DNA of 64,000 nucleotides from Paenibacillus sp. IHBB 10380 (lineage in GTDB: Bacteria > Bacillota > Bacilli > Paenibacillales > Paenibacillaceae): contig NZ_CP010976.1 of the NCBI RefSeq assembly GCF_000949425.1, positions 2,542,001 through 2,606,000 on the forward strand, in the 5' to 3' direction. Below, piece by piece: positions 9,140 to 19,498 of this stretch; the first letter of the stretch is position 1; the number at the start of each line of letters is the position of its first letter. Below the pieces are notes generated by a model that made no database searches, was not told the DNA's origin, and saw only the letters and a list, made by a program, of their open reading frames with translations. Both the position numbers and the translations under genes were made by a program.

Positions 9140-9958
9140 ATGGGTACACCTGTGAAGCCGTTTTGCTTGCCGTTGTTCATGAACCTGCAGGACGGCGTGA
9201 AGACCATTTTCAGCTGGAGTGAGCCTGCTGAACGGCAGAATTCCCATGTCGTGCAGATGATTGAGCAAGGCTTCGCGGCAGCTAAGGTATTTGGAAAAGC
9301 ATTGCTCTTGCTGGATCGCTATTTTCTCGCAATTCCTACACTGGTGCGCCGCCTGAAAGCGTTAAATGCATCCGAAGATGTCCTCATGCATATCGTGACG
9401 AAAGCCAAGCTTAACGCTGTAGCCTATGAAAAGCCTTCTTCAACGACTCAAGGAAGAGGCAGACCATATAAAAAAGGAGAAAACATCAAGTTAAAATCCC
9501 TGTTCCAAGAACGGAAGGGAGAGTTTCAGACCGCCCAAGTCCTATTGTATGGCAAGGAGGAGACGGTTAAGTTCCTCTGCCTCGATTTGTTATGGGGACA
9601 AGGGCTGTATCAGGAATTGCGCTTTGTGCTGATCGTGATTAACGGTCGGTTCTCCATCTTGGTGAGCACGGATCTCACGTTGAAAGCGACAGATATCATC
9701 AGCCTATATGGACACCGTTCCAAGATTGAAGGTACCTTCCGAACGATGAAGCAGGTCATAGGTGGTTTCAGTTATCATTTCTGGAGCAAGTCCATGCCGA
9801 AGCTGAATCGCTACCTAAAGAAAGATGCCTCTCAGCCCATTGAGCAAGTAAATGATGAGTTGGACAAGGAAAACATCCGCTTAACGGTCAAAGCCATTGA
9901 AGGGTACGTTATGTGCAGTTGTATCGCAATGGGTCTGCTGCAATTGATCTTTCACTAA
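9140..9958 (+). pseudogene. IS4-family transposase, N-terminally truncated
   Basis: A 272-residue open frame matching the C-terminal two thirds of an IS4-like DDE transposase. It has a catalytic-Asp block (LLLLDRYFL, near residue 58) and the Y-(2)-R-(3)-E signature (YGHRSKIEGTFRTMKQ, near residue 195) carrying the catalytic Glu. It lacks the N-terminal DNA-binding part and the first DDE Asp region. The tail after residue 270 appears cut off by a stop at 9956. No terminal inverted repeats were seen, so it is probably inactive. Confidence 0.8.
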
Positions 9959-10410
9959 GATCACGTGGTCTGAACAACATATCGCCGCTTGCAAACTCAT
10001 CCTCCTGCTCACTCGAAGGAAGAGGCCGAAGTAATAATCGAGTGGATGATGCAAGGTGGTTACAGAGGAAGTCAGTCGTTCACGTGTTGCTGTTGCCATC
10101 GGCATATAAATCCCCCTCTCAAAATGAGTGCAAAAAAGCCGCCAAAGCTTTAGCTGCGAGATCGGTTTACTATTCTGATTTAATATCAAGAAATCCAAGC
10201 GGACAAGGTGGCAAATAAATAGCTTCGTTAATTAGTCAAGTGTTGTAATCGTCGAGTGGGTATTCAGATATTGTTGAGAAGTAGCAAACTAATGTTTGCG
10301 AGAAATGATCTACATAAAAGGAAAAATATTCTGGAAATAGTTCAGATCAGCCGTTATTTCGTGCAGCCAATGGGCGGCAACGCGATTATCCTTGAAAAAG
10401 CTACGTTGCA

Positions 10411-12696
10411 TCAATATTTTGATAGCCTGAATATCGGCCTCGCAATCGTGCGAAGCCAATAAGCAAATACAGTCGTTGTGGTCCATGAGCTGCGCTTATT
10501 CTGGATGTATTGATCGTTGATAATATAAGTCCGAGTGGAAGTAGGGCTCTTCAGACCGAACTTTTCCCACTTCGCCGGATCATTCGAACCTCCGAGCCTT
10601 ACAAGCATATTCGCCGACTCACTATTTATTTTAGCCGGAATTTGCTCGTATGCTTGGGTGATTTGCGCATGAAATTCGTCGATCGGATTGCGGCTAGCAA
10701 GGCTCTCCAAGTGGATGCCTTCGCGAATGTAAGAAACGTATGCCAGATGGTCAGCCCAGAACTCGTCGATATAAAAAAGCCGTACCCGCTGCTCCGAAGG
10801 GCTCATCGGCTTCTCGCCTTTCAAAATTCCGAGCCGCTCCTCGTATAGAATACGCCTCTGATCCTCCACCATATCCGAATAACAGTTCAGTTCCTGGCGG
10901 ATATCGAAGTTTTGGCCCATAATAACACGCTGAATTTGCGCGATTTTGCTGCGGAGCACCGAATCTTCGAGAGCCTCATCCTGCCTAAGATTGCGAATCG
11001 CTTTATTGATGCCGAACCGAAGCATCAACTCGTCCTCCAAGCTTACGAAAAATACAGAAGCTCCCGGGTCGCCTTGGCGACCAGAACGCCCGCGCAGTTG
11101 GTCGTCGATCCGCACGCTTTCGTTCACATGCGTACCAATCACGTACAACCCGCCCAGCTTGGCGACAACTTCTGCTTGCGTGGGGTTGCCACCGCCGAGC
11201 CGAATGTCGACGCCGCGTCCCGCCATATTCGTAGACACCGTCACGGCGCCGATTTCTCCCGCTTTGGCGATGATCTCGGCTTCTTTTGCGTCGTTTTTCG
11301 CATTTAGAACATGGCAAGGTACGTCAGCAACCGCTAGCGCCTCCGCCAGTATGTTAGACTCTCCGACGCTTGACGTACCAATGAGAATCGGACGTCCCGT
11401 CGCATGGACGGATGAGATCTCTTGTACAAGCGCCTTAAGTTTGGCTTCTTTATGGGTATAAATCCGGTGCGGATGGTCAATCCGTATGTTTGTCCGGTTC
11501 GGTGGAATTTGCACGACCTGCAGCACATAAATATCTTCGAAATCCATTGCGGAAGTCTGCGCGGTAGCCGTCATTCCGCAAATCTTCGGATACAGGCTAA
11601 TGAAGTGTTGAAGGGTGATAGTCCCGAGAATTTTCCCACCGGCTTTCGACTGCAGCCCTTCTTTGGCCGCAAGCGCAGCCTGCAGCCCGTCCGGCAAATG
11701 CCTGTTCTCCGCCACACGGCCGGTATATTCGTCGACCAGCTCGATATTACCGTCCCGGACGATGTAATCGACGTCTTTTTTCAATAACAATTCCGCATGC
11801 AGCGCGCAATTTAAAGACATTAACAAATGACTATGATGGCTTTCGTACAAATTGCCGCATCCCAGGAGCGATTCCGCTTTCGCAGAGCCCACTTCATTCA
11901 AGTAAACGTTCCGCTGGAACTCGTCGAAGTCGTAATGCTCTACTTGCTGTAGCTGCCGAGCCACTTCTGCGAAACGAATCCCGTCGTTGCCATCGTTGCC
12001 GAAAGAGCCCGATTCACCGGCAATGACTAGCGGCACCCGCGCTTCGTCGAGAAGCAGTGAATCCGCTTCGTCGACGATGACGAAGTGGAAAGGACGATGC
12101 ACGGTATCGGCTTCGTTTAGTGCGATCGTGTCGCGCAAATAATCAAATCCCGCCTCTTTAACCGTAACATAGGTTATATCCTTGGCGTACGCTTCCCGTT
12201 TCTCGAACAGGCTCATGCCCGCTTGAACCGAGTTTACCGTTAACCCGAGGAAACGATAGATCGGGCCCATCCACTCCGCATCTCGATTTGCCAAATAATC
12301 GTTAAAAGTCAGCACATGAACGCCTTCGCCGGTCAGCGCATTTAGATAAGCAGGCATAACAGCAGAGAGCGTTTTTCCTTCACCGGTATGCTGCTCGATC
12401 AAAAATCTCTCGTGCAGAGCGATGGCAGCCATGATCTGGACATCGTAAGGCTGTAATCCGAGCTTTCTCTTCGCTGCCTCGCAGACTAACGCATAGGCAT
12501 CGACAAGCAGCTCATCCAAAGGCGTACCCGACTTTGCTTCCTTTTTCAGCCGGAGAGATTCCGCTTGCAGCCGCTGATCGTCCCAAGCTTCCAAATTCCG
12601 TTTCCTGATGAGCTCCGCTTTGTCTCGATAGCCTTTCAGCTTATGCCGGGTATCGCGGTCTTTGAATTCTCGCATCAACTTGACGACTAAATTCAT
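10411..12696 (-). CDS. secA2: SecA-family translocase ATPase (SecA2-like)
   Basis: A 761-residue SecA homologue, the ATPase motor that pushes preproteins through SecYEG. Walker A is EQHTGEGKT near residue 100, the DEAD-type Walker B is VDEADSLLLDEAR near 215, and the helicase motifs TNMAGRGVDI and QLRGRSGRQGD lie near 490-545. The helical scaffold and wing follow. The C-terminal linker and the CxCx8CH zinc tail of housekeeping SecA are missing, and the length suits SecA2-type paralogues. Its GC content looks higher than that of the adjacent debris. No SecY2 or glycoprotein cargo gene is nearby, so its client is unknown. The last 20 residues could reflect a frameshift. Confidence 0.85.
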   Translation of the reverse strand: MNLVVKLMREFKDRDTRHKLKGYRDKAELIRKRNLEAWDDQRLQAESLRLKKEAKSGTPLDELLVDAYALVCEAAKRKLGLQPYDVQIMAAIALHERFLIEQHTGEGKTLSAVMPAYLNALTGEGVHVLTFNDYLANRDAEWMGPIYRFLGLTVNSVQAGMSLFEKREAYAKDITYVTVKEAGFDYLRDTIALNEADTVHRPFHFVIVDEADSLLLDEARVPLVIAGESGSFGNDGNDGIRFAEVARQLQQVEHYDFDEFQRNVYLNEVGSAKAESLLGCGNLYESHHSHLLMSLNCALHAELLLKKDVDYIVRDGNIELVDEYTGRVAENRHLPDGLQAALAAKEGLQSKAGGKILGTITLQHFISLYPKICGMTATAQTSAMDFEDIYVLQVVQIPPNRTNIRIDHPHRIYTHKEAKLKALVQEISSVHATGRPILIGTSSVGESNILAEALAVADVPCHVLNAKNDAKEAEIIAKAGEIGAVTVSTNMAGRGVDIRLGGGNPTQAEVVAKLGGLYVIGTHVNESVRIDDQLRGRSGRQGDPGASVFFVSLEDELMLRFGINKAIRNLRQDEALEDSVLRSKIAQIQRVIMGQNFDIRQELNCYSDMVEDQRRILYEERLGILKGEKPMSPSEQRVRLFYIDEFWADHLAYVSYIREGIHLESLASRNPIDEFHAQITQAYEQIPAKINSESANMLVRLGGSNDPAKWEKFGLKSPTSTRTYIINDQYIQNKRSSWTTTTVFAYWLRTIARPIFRLSKY

Positions 12697-12847
12697 CGGA
12701 ATTTGATCCCTCCTCGGTAGAAATACGCGATTCTATAGTAGCTAAAGTATAATTAAACTTTATAACAATGGCAATATTTAGAATAAAAATAAACTCCCTT
12801 TGCTTCATTAACAGCACCAGTTGCCGTTAACACTTGCGCTCTTAGCC

Positions 12848-14115
12848 GCTGACAACCTTCACTGTAACGCCATACGACATGCCGAACATCGGATAATCCA
12901 CGTAAGGAATGGCTTGAATCGTAAGATCGTATTCGCCAAGTTGACCTAACAACACCGTATCTGGCAGCTCATATGGCTTTTTCGGCGGCAACCATTCCGT
13001 ATATCCATCCGTAACGAGAAAGTCAACAATTCAAATCAGCTAATCAACCGTTCAACACAAAATCAACACTTTTAGTGATTAACCTCGAGCAAAAAAGCAG
13101 TTAAATCTCCAAGGTCTCGGACACGGGCTTATTCAATTGTTGTTGGGTAAACTGTCTAATAATCTAAGGCACGGAGACTAGTTAAGTTGTGATGGCTTGC
13201 AAACAACATACGACAACCTGCAAACAACAGAGTTCCGCTCCCCTTTACCCTTTGGGTTGCATCACTTTACTTCACTTGGCCTTTCCGTGGCGGTCCGTTC
13301 GGGCTTGACTTAGCCACAGGTGGATGACTCCTCTCGGCTCTGTTGGACGTGTTGGCAGCCGAATCTGATGAAGAAAATATCATGCTAGATGCCTCCACCG
13401 TACGTGTTCATCAACACGGCGCGGGGGCAAAAGGGGGCAGCAATTCCAGGCCGTCGGACGATTCCGCGGAGGCTTAACCAGCAAGATCCAGGCCGTTGTG
13501 GACGATCTTGGCAATCCCTCGCGCCTTGAAGTCACTGTGGGCAACATTAAAGTTGGAAGAGAAACAAGCTCGATCCGTCATTCCAAGTAAGAAGAATCGG
13601 ACGACTCAACGGACAACCGACTGGTGGTTGTTTAAAGAACAGCATCTAGTTGAATGCCTCTTTAATAAGTTCAAACACAATCATCGACTGGCAATTGTTT
13701 CGACACATTCAATTGGATGGGCGGCAACATCAACGAGCGACGTATACTTCTCATTCAGCAGATAATACTTCTTGCCGTCGCGCTGCATCCATGCTTCTTT
13801 TGTCTTTGTCGGAAGATCTTGGGGCTGGAGCTTCTCGGCGTCGTACACTGACATAGCCAACTGCCCAAGACCCGGAAACGAAGCGTATCGACGAATCCAT
13901 AAGTAGGTACGGCCGTTCTCCTCCGTCACGAAGCTGATCATCGTATTCACATCCGCACTCCGGAACACGCCGTCCGCCGAATACTCGTAGATCTGGGCCG
14001 GATTATCGGGCGACTGCTCCGAAGTGATGGACATGACGACACCTTCGTTAATATAATTGTTTATTATACTGGTGGCGCCATAGATTACCGAATACTGCAG
14101 CACAGAATTTGGCAT
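12848..14115 (-). pseudogene. Hypothetical gene split by an IS5 remnant
   Basis: Two minus-strand pieces appear to belong together. The upstream part (14115-13681) reads MPNSVLQYSVIYGA to SLVDVAAHPIE and then enters IS-derived sequence. The downstream part (about 13026-12848) reads IVDFLVTDGYTEWLPPKKP to GVTVKVVSG-stop. The IS5-like debris at 13250-13714 lies exactly between them. The family is not recognised; the residues suggest an extracellular beta-rich domain. The N-terminus also looks truncated. The joining is an inference from position, strand and frame style. Confidence 0.5.
13250..13714 (+). mobile_element. IS5-family (IS427-like) transposase remnant
   Basis: Plus-strand fragments in several frames match an IS5-family OrfB: EENIMLDASTVRVHQHGAGAK near 13370-13430, RFRGGLTSKIQAVVDDLGNP near 13457-13520, and RTTDWWLFKEQHLVECLF near 13610-13660 (the Y/W-x-x-R-x-x-E-type region with the catalytic Glu). 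Frameshifts and internal deletions separate them. It sits inside a minus-strand hypothetical gene, which it apparently broke. Confidence 0.8.
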
Positions 14116-14139
14116 ATAGCCAGATACTTTTTTGTAAAT

Positions 14140-14856
14140 TTACTCATCCTTTAACCGCCGTTGATACAAAACAACAGATACGATACTTAATACAACCGTC
14201 CATGCCAAAATAATGAGGAGAGGTTTTAATAAATCCACCGTCGTAAAACCTATTTTTGGTATGGCTAGCAAATGCACAAGTTGACTGCTTGGTGCGTAAT
14301 CCAGCACTTTGAGAATCGGATAATCATCCACTAGAAATGCCCCCCATGGCGCCCCCATGAATATTAAAGACACAGGAAGTATGAATAATGAAGCATCAAG
14401 CACCGTCTTGGAGAATAAAGCGCATATCGTCCCGACTGCTATATATAGAATAATCGTAAGAAAGATTGCTGTCACAAACGCCCATATACTAGCTGGCTCA
14501 TAGCCAATTAAATACGTTGCAATAGCCAGAGAAACAGCAGACATTACAAAGACTAAAGTACTTTTACCGATCAAAACATCTAAGGCCGTGGCCGGAGTCA
14601 GCATTAATGATCGTAAAGTGTTACGCTCCTTTTCTTCCGCAATCAAGCATGCTTGTACTAAACACGTTAATAACACAAACGAAGAATTAAGAACAAGACC
14701 GAAAGCGAAAGCTCCATTTAAAGAAGGGCCTGCACTTCGAAAAAGAAGTGCCAGTATAATTGGAAAAATCAAACTAATGGAGATCCCATAATTGCGTGAA
14801 AACTCTTTGTAATCCTTCACAAATATCGCTCGAGCACGTTTTAATGAGATACTCAT
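14140..14856 (-). CDS. ABC transporter permease (ABC-2 type)
   Basis: A 238-residue membrane protein with six predicted helices. It begins with a short cytoplasmic segment (KRARAIFVKDYKEFSRN) typical of ABC-2 exporters, and EEKERNTLRSLMLTPA near residue 75 is the conserved coupling-helix motif of this family. Its start overlaps the stop of the ATPase gene upstream by 4 bp, so the two are translationally coupled and form an exporter. A LytTR-type regulator precedes them on the same strand. Substrate is unknown; such modules often export peptides or confer resistance. Confidence 0.88.
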   Translation of the reverse strand: MSISLKRARAIFVKDYKEFSRNYGISISLIFPIILALLFRSAGPSLNGAFAFGLVLNSSFVLLTCLVQACLIAEEKERNTLRSLMLTPATALDVLIGKSTLVFVMSAVSLAIATYLIGYEPASIWAFVTAIFLTIILYIAVGTICALFSKTVLDASLFILPVSLIFMGAPWGAFLVDDYPILKVLDYAPSSQLVHLLAIPKIGFTTVDLLKPLLIILAWTVVLSIVSVVLYQRRLKDE

Positions 14857-15698
14857 AATAACTCACTTCCTGTCATCTTAATAAAGATATCACCCAGACT
14901 TGGCTCTTTCGTTTCTAAGCGATCGATCAACCCTCGTTTCATCCAATCCGTTATTTGATCAGCCGTTCCCTCATCGATCGGCAGCTCGTGTGTTTCCCCA
15001 TTTATTAAGTCAACAGAAATTATGTTTTCTCGATGCTGTTTTTTAAGTTCCTTTGGTGCGCCGATGGTTTGGATTTGTCCTTGATACAAAATCGCTACAC
15101 GATTACATATCAATTCTGCCTCAGCCATATCATGCGTAGTTAAAAAAATCGTTGTCCCATTCTCATTTAAGTAGCGTAAGCCTTTATAAATATGTGCTGA
15201 GTTTACTGGATCTAAAGCCGAAGTAGGTTCATCTAAAAATAATAATTCCGGCTCATGGATAATCGCGCATGCCAACAAGACACGCTGACGCATCCCTTTC
15301 GATAAGAGTTTGACTTTCTTTTTGCGCTCTCCTCTTAAGTTTACAAACTGCAACACCTTATCGATCGAAGATCTAGGAAGATCATATAATTGGCGATACA
15401 GCTCTAGATTTTCCTCAATCGATAATCTCTCATATAGACCACTGTTATCCGTCAAAATGCCAAAGCGCATCTTCTGTGCAGACTGATGCATCATCTCCGC
15501 TGGCTGGTTAAATACACTTGCCTGTCCACTTGTCGGATTTAATTGCGCCGTTAAAATCTTGATTAATGTTGTTTTTCCTGAACCACTCGGACCCAAAAAA
15601 CCAAAGATTTCCCCTTTCGGAATTGAAAAAGACACATCTGCTAATGCGTCCTTATTTCCAAATCTCTTTCGAATACGTTCTACTTGGATAACTTCCAT
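14853..15698 (-). CDS. ABC transporter ATP-binding protein
   Basis: A 281-residue ABC ATPase. Walker A is GPSGSGKTT near residue 38, the Q-loop lies near FGILTDNSG, the signature is a variant LSKGMRQR near 130, Walker B is LLFLDEPTSALD near 155, and the switch His is in LTTHD near 188. The C-terminal 70 residues resemble the accessory domain of ABC-2 exporter ATPases. I chose ATG 15698 (MEVIQVERI); a GTG 9 bp upstream is possible. It works with the permease that overlaps its 3' end. Confidence 0.92.
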   Translation of the reverse strand: MEVIQVERIRKRFGNKDALADVSFSIPKGEIFGFLGPSGSGKTTLIKILTAQLNPTSGQASVFNQPAEMMHQSAQKMRFGILTDNSGLYERLSIEENLELYRQLYDLPRSSIDKVLQFVNLRGERKKKVKLLSKGMRQRVLLACAIIHEPELLFLDEPTSALDPVNSAHIYKGLRYLNENGTTIFLTTHDMAEAELICNRVAILYQGQIQTIGAPKELKKQHRENIISVDLINGETHELPIDEGTADQITDWMKRGLIDRLETKEPSLGDIFIKMTGSELL

Positions 15699-15836
15699 AT
15701 ACACCACTTCCTTAGAGTTGATGACTTAAATATATACAGATTGCATGCCTCCAGCCTTCAAAACCCGCCGAAATGTAGCTGTTATCGCCTGAATGGTACC
15801 ATTGAATGCTTGATTGGTTCGACATTACCCCGGAAA

Positions 15837-16772
15837 TTAAATGTTAAGAAGTGCTTTTAATTCATGCAATTTTGAACGAGATAACGGAACCACGGCATCT
15901 TTACCTATATTTAATCGTAAGCTATAGCTATTCTTCGTCCATGTAATAATCTCTCTTACTTTTTGCAGGTTAACGATGTAGGATCGATGACACCTGAAAA
16001 ACCCGAAATTTAACAATCTCTGCTCGAGCTCGGTTAGCGTCAAAGCACAGTCATAATTTTCCCCACCCACATGAACAAGGTTCGAACCCTCTATACTTTC
16101 TATAAAATCGATTTCAGGCGGATTAAATAAAATCACTTTGTCATTTCTTTTTGTAGAGATCTTCTGCAAGGTTATATTGGCCTCATCTTGTTTCTGTACT
16201 TCCTGCTTATCCTCTTCTGAGTCCCGAATATCCAATTGATGAAATCCGAATTCGTTCAATCGATAAATTGCATCACAGGAAATAATGGCATCCTCTAAAT
16301 TCGAAGTTAAAATTAATACTTGCTTTTCTTTCGAAAGGTCATCTAGTATCCGTTTAAATTGACGACGATCTTGCTCTTCTAAGTAAAAATAGGGTTCCTC
16401 CAGTACAAGTGTAGGCTGATGCGCAAAAAAGACGCGTAGCAATGTCACATACGTCCTTTTTGAAGAGCTTAGGTCCTTGATCCTTACCTTCCGTTCTTCT
16501 TTTAAAGCAAAATAATCTAGTAACAGAGCGACACGCTCATTCCTCTCCGTTACTTTGATTAGAAAAATGATTAGCTCTTCCACCGTTAAACGTATATACT
16601 CGTTTTGCCCAGCTTGAAATAAATAATATTCGGAATGATTCACTAATTGATTCATTAAAAGCTGCTTTCGCTTCAAGTCCGTTATAATGCCAATCGATTG
16701 GTTCGATGTCATATTTAATTCGATCTTCGGTAGAAATAATTTCCCCTCATAATACATTGGTTGAAATTGCAT
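15837..16772 (-). CDS. LytTR transcriptional regulator with a degenerate ABC-ATPase domain
   Basis: About 311 residues. The N-terminal part (about 1-205) follows the ABC-ATPase layout but lacks nucleotide-binding residues. The Walker A position reads IGIITDLKRKQL instead of GxxGxGKS/T, the signature is DLSSSKRTYVTLLR, and the Walker B-like strand is TLVLEEPYFYLEE. The C-terminal part (about 215-311) is a LytTR DNA-binding domain, with FIESIEGSNLVHV and FFRCHRSYIVNLQKVREI. The start at 16772 has AGGAGGACGGT before it. The gene lies 139 bp upstream of the ABC exporter on the same strand and is probably its regulator. The idea that the dead ATPase fold senses or docks with the transporter is inference. 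Confidence 0.85.
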   Translation of the reverse strand: MQFQPMYYEGKLFLPKIELNMTSNQSIGIITDLKRKQLLMNQLVNHSEYYLFQAGQNEYIRLTVEELIIFLIKVTERNERVALLLDYFALKEERKVRIKDLSSSKRTYVTLLRVFFAHQPTLVLEEPYFYLEEQDRRQFKRILDDLSKEKQVLILTSNLEDAIISCDAIYRLNEFGFHQLDIRDSEEDKQEVQKQDEANITLQKISTKRNDKVILFNPPEIDFIESIEGSNLVHVGGENYDCALTLTELEQRLLNFGFFRCHRSYIVNLQKVREIITWTKNSYSLRLNIGKDAVVPLSRSKLHELKALLNI

Positions 16773-16889
16773 ACCGTCCTCCTGGTCAGTGCCGCTATAG
16801 GATATATATAACAATTATAATGTTGGGATACTTTTTTGTCAGTTTCTATCGAAAAATATAACGGCATGTCTTCTCTAAGCCATATCAGC

Positions 16890-17328
16890 ATATAAGAAGT
16901 CGTTTTATCATATACTTTAACATCCGATCCATCTGTCAGGCTATAGCTAAGAATAGGAAAAGTGCTGGTCGTTACCGAGTGACAGTAGGTTGGTTTATTC
17001 TATCTGGTAGAATGGCATCATTCAAAGTCATCCGGACATCCTGTTCGGCTTTGGACATTTTGTAGTTCATGGGATAGTACAGATTCATCAGCAATCCGCC
17101 GTCATAAGACGTCGTCTCAAGATTAACGATACCGTTTGTTTTTCGAATAGCCTCCTCGAATGGCTTCGTGAGATCATGTTTAACCTGATCAGCTTGATAG
17201 GACGATGCTCTCAGCGACACCATTAGCAGCTGAACCGCCAAAAGAAACGGATTGATTAGAACCTGTCGATGATAAAACGTATATCTCTCAAGAATGTATC
17301 CACCTTTGTGCATTTTTTTATGACACAA
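16890..17328 (-). pseudogene. RND efflux pump fragment (AcrB/SwrC family)
   Basis: The minus-strand frame contains VKHDLTKPFEEAIRKTNGI, LMNLYYPMNYKMSKAEQDV and LPDRINQPTVTR, matching the porter-domain start of RND transporters. After a stop at 16972 the next frame continues TTSTFPILSYSLTDG, the expected next conserved segment, so a frameshift lies at the join. The first transmembrane helix is replaced by unrelated sequence, and the remaining roughly 900 residues are absent. It is a dead fragment. Confidence 0.7.
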
Positions 17329-17457
17329 TTTTTACTACACTAAAATATAAAAGACCGGTAAATCAGGCTTTTCAGCTTTAGTAAATGTAGACAATTTTGT
17401 GTCATTAGACAGGATTTCGCAAAAATAAGCCCCTTCCTCTGTTCCTTAAACCAACAA

Positions 17458-17876
17458 TTATTTTGAACGATCAATTTGTCGGAACTCATTAAGCATCTGG
17501 TTTAAGACTTTCCCTGTTTTCAAGCGGATCACGACTTGCTCATGTTGACGTTGGGTGTTGGCCTCAATCCAAGACCACTCGCCATCTAATGCTGCCAACC
17601 TGCCTAAAAAATCGTCTTTATGAAGATGGACATATACAAGAAAAGAGTCTTTCTCTAACGAATCTTCAAATAACATAACGACCTCGAAAAATCTCCGCCG
17701 CGCATACTCTTGTTCGAAGCTATTCTCATCATATAAGAACTCATTTAATTTATAACGCAGACTATCCTTCGTAAAATACTTCTTAGCATAGTCAGGATTA
17801 GATTTATTCTCTCCGAAAGTGAAAAACTCCCATTCAGGAATAAGAGTACTATACTGAGCGCTGTCAAGAACTGCAA
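17458..17876 (-). pseudogene. Hypothetical protein fragment
   Basis: An open minus-strand frame of about 139 codons: VAVLDSAQYSTLIPEWEFF, YAKKYFTKDSLRYKLNEFL, LVYVHLHKDDFLGRLAALDG, ending NQMLNEFRQIDRSK. It is protein-like (amphipathic, no low complexity) but has no start codon before an in-frame stop, so the 5' end is lost. I do not recognise the family. Its ATG at 17676 is internal. It abuts another fragment in a different frame. Confidence 0.45.
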
Positions 17877-18115
17877 CCTGTCAACCGTAAAGCTGCGTTC
17901 CAAAATATTTTTATATTCAACATTTGATACATTGTTGATAAATTTGTAATCGCGTAAGCATAGTACTCTACTCGTGACTCTCGTTTGTCCTCGTCATACT
18001 CCAACGCGATAGTAAATTCCGGATTGTAGATATTGTAGTAGGTATCTTCATCATGTTTCCATTCACTTTTGTTCTCAAGTCGCTTCATGATCTGCTCGAA
18101 AGGGGAGCGCGTCAA
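17864..18115 (-). pseudogene. Short hypothetical fragment
   Basis: An 83-codon minus-strand frame starting MTRSPFEQIMKRLENKSEW with IYNPEFTIALEYDEDKRES. The first 55 residues look like a real protein start, and the last 20 read into the neighbouring fragment out of frame. The family is not recognised. A deletion probably fused the starts and ends of two genes here. Confidence 0.35.
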
Positions 18116-18215
18116 ATACCGTTGACTCTGATTCTTTTACCTATTCGCTATTATAGATTTTCGACAAGATAATTCATAATACCTCCTAATGATCAATCAC
18201 AAAGATTGCTTAGTT

Positions 18216-18243
18216 AAAAAACCGCCGCATACTGGCGGCTTTA
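18216..18243 (-). terminator. Intrinsic terminator downstream of ISL3 remnant
   Basis: Stem CCGCC (18222-18226)/GGCGG (18234-18238) with a 7-base loop. On the minus strand it is followed by TTTTTT (18216-18221). Orientation fits genes read leftwards from the ISL3 remnant. Confidence 0.65.
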
Positions 18244-18292
18244 GAATTCCACAAGATGTCTAGGCTCAACCTCAAAATTAGTGCTTGAATAT

Positions 18293-19309
18293 TTAGTTCA
18301 ACCCTTTTCGGTTACATTCAACTAATATTCCAGCCTTATAACGGTCACGATTTCGCGTGAAATAATGCCGACGTTGGTAGGCTTTAATTCGATTATGTCG
18401 ACCTTCAACCGTCGCATTCGTCCAACGACAATGATGGTAATTAATGATCTCTTCTTGCCAATTGCTCATTGTGATTAATGCACTTTTTACAGCTTCATGA
18501 TCAATTGATTTGCCTTGTTCACACCAGCGCTTGAAACCACGCAAAGCAACCTTATAGTCGGGTGAATAGTCATACCACTTCGTGAAAGATTCTTTCCATT
18601 CCCGCACTTTTCGCTATGTGGAGAGCAGTTTAATAATCCGTTAAGCATGCTCCTGCTTTCTTTGGAAAGCCATTCTTCTCGCGGGTTTAATAGTCAGTGA
18701 TTTGCTTTGAAGTTGGCTTTCACTCTCGGCGCTAACTTACGTTGTATTTTTTTACGAACTTCCTGTAACGCTTGCTTCAATAATGTAGCCATGTACATGA
18801 AAACGATCCGCGATTCGAATAGCTTGTGGAAAGCATTCTTTGATCCATGTATGGTAGGATTTTGCTAAATCCATCACCACAGCTTTAGGGTTCAAATGAA
18901 GAAAACTGGAATGTTGCTTCGAATACACTCATAGATCTTCTAGTCTACGTCCAAAAAGCAGGTCGAGCATCATTTCTCCTCGTAGATCATGAATGCCTGT
19001 ATTGTATTTATGACCTTTCTTGATAGCGAAATCGTCAACACCTAAAACCAAATTACCGTTCGCTTTAGCCTGTTTCCAGGCGCGATCATTAAATCGCTCG
19101 TTTTCCGCTGGGATCGCATCTTTATGGAATCGTTGCACCGTACTTTCAGGGGTACTTTTCATAAGTGCGCTATGTGCCGCAGTTGACAAGATTCTATGAT
19201 GAAATTGATGGGCCATCTGGTTTACGGATTCATTACCGGTTTTACTTATCTGAAAATGGAAAAACAATAAGTTGAAACGAAGCCTGCAGTCAATGACAGC
19301 AGGCTTCAC
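18293..19309 (-). pseudogene. ISL3-family transposase remnant
   Basis: Two minus-strand parts of one transposase. Positions 19309-18929 include the catalytic Asp block VLGVDDFAIKKGHKYNTGI and HDLRGEMMLDLL. Positions 18607-18293 include YHHCRWTNATVEGRHNRIK, the family's catalytic Glu motif, to the C-terminus. The middle (18608-18928) is in other frames with stops, and the N-terminal zinc-binding and helix-turn-helix part is absent. Inactive. Confidence 0.88.
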
Positions 19310-19498
19310 TCGTTAATATGAATCTTTCTCCCTTATAGGCATTATGCATGGTCAAAAGAATCCTCGCTGTGACAAGCCATAACCACCGGCATTATTATGA
19401 CTAGTTAAGTCCACCTTAATTTAAATATTGAATTGAAACTGAGATTAGCGATAGACATCGCTTGTAAAAATAATCATAGTGTCTATTATCCTCAATAT

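Noticed and set aside
10910..11787. Several plus-strand frames over the SecA gene
   Set aside because: All are antisense to the continuous SecA reading frame with intact helicase motifs.
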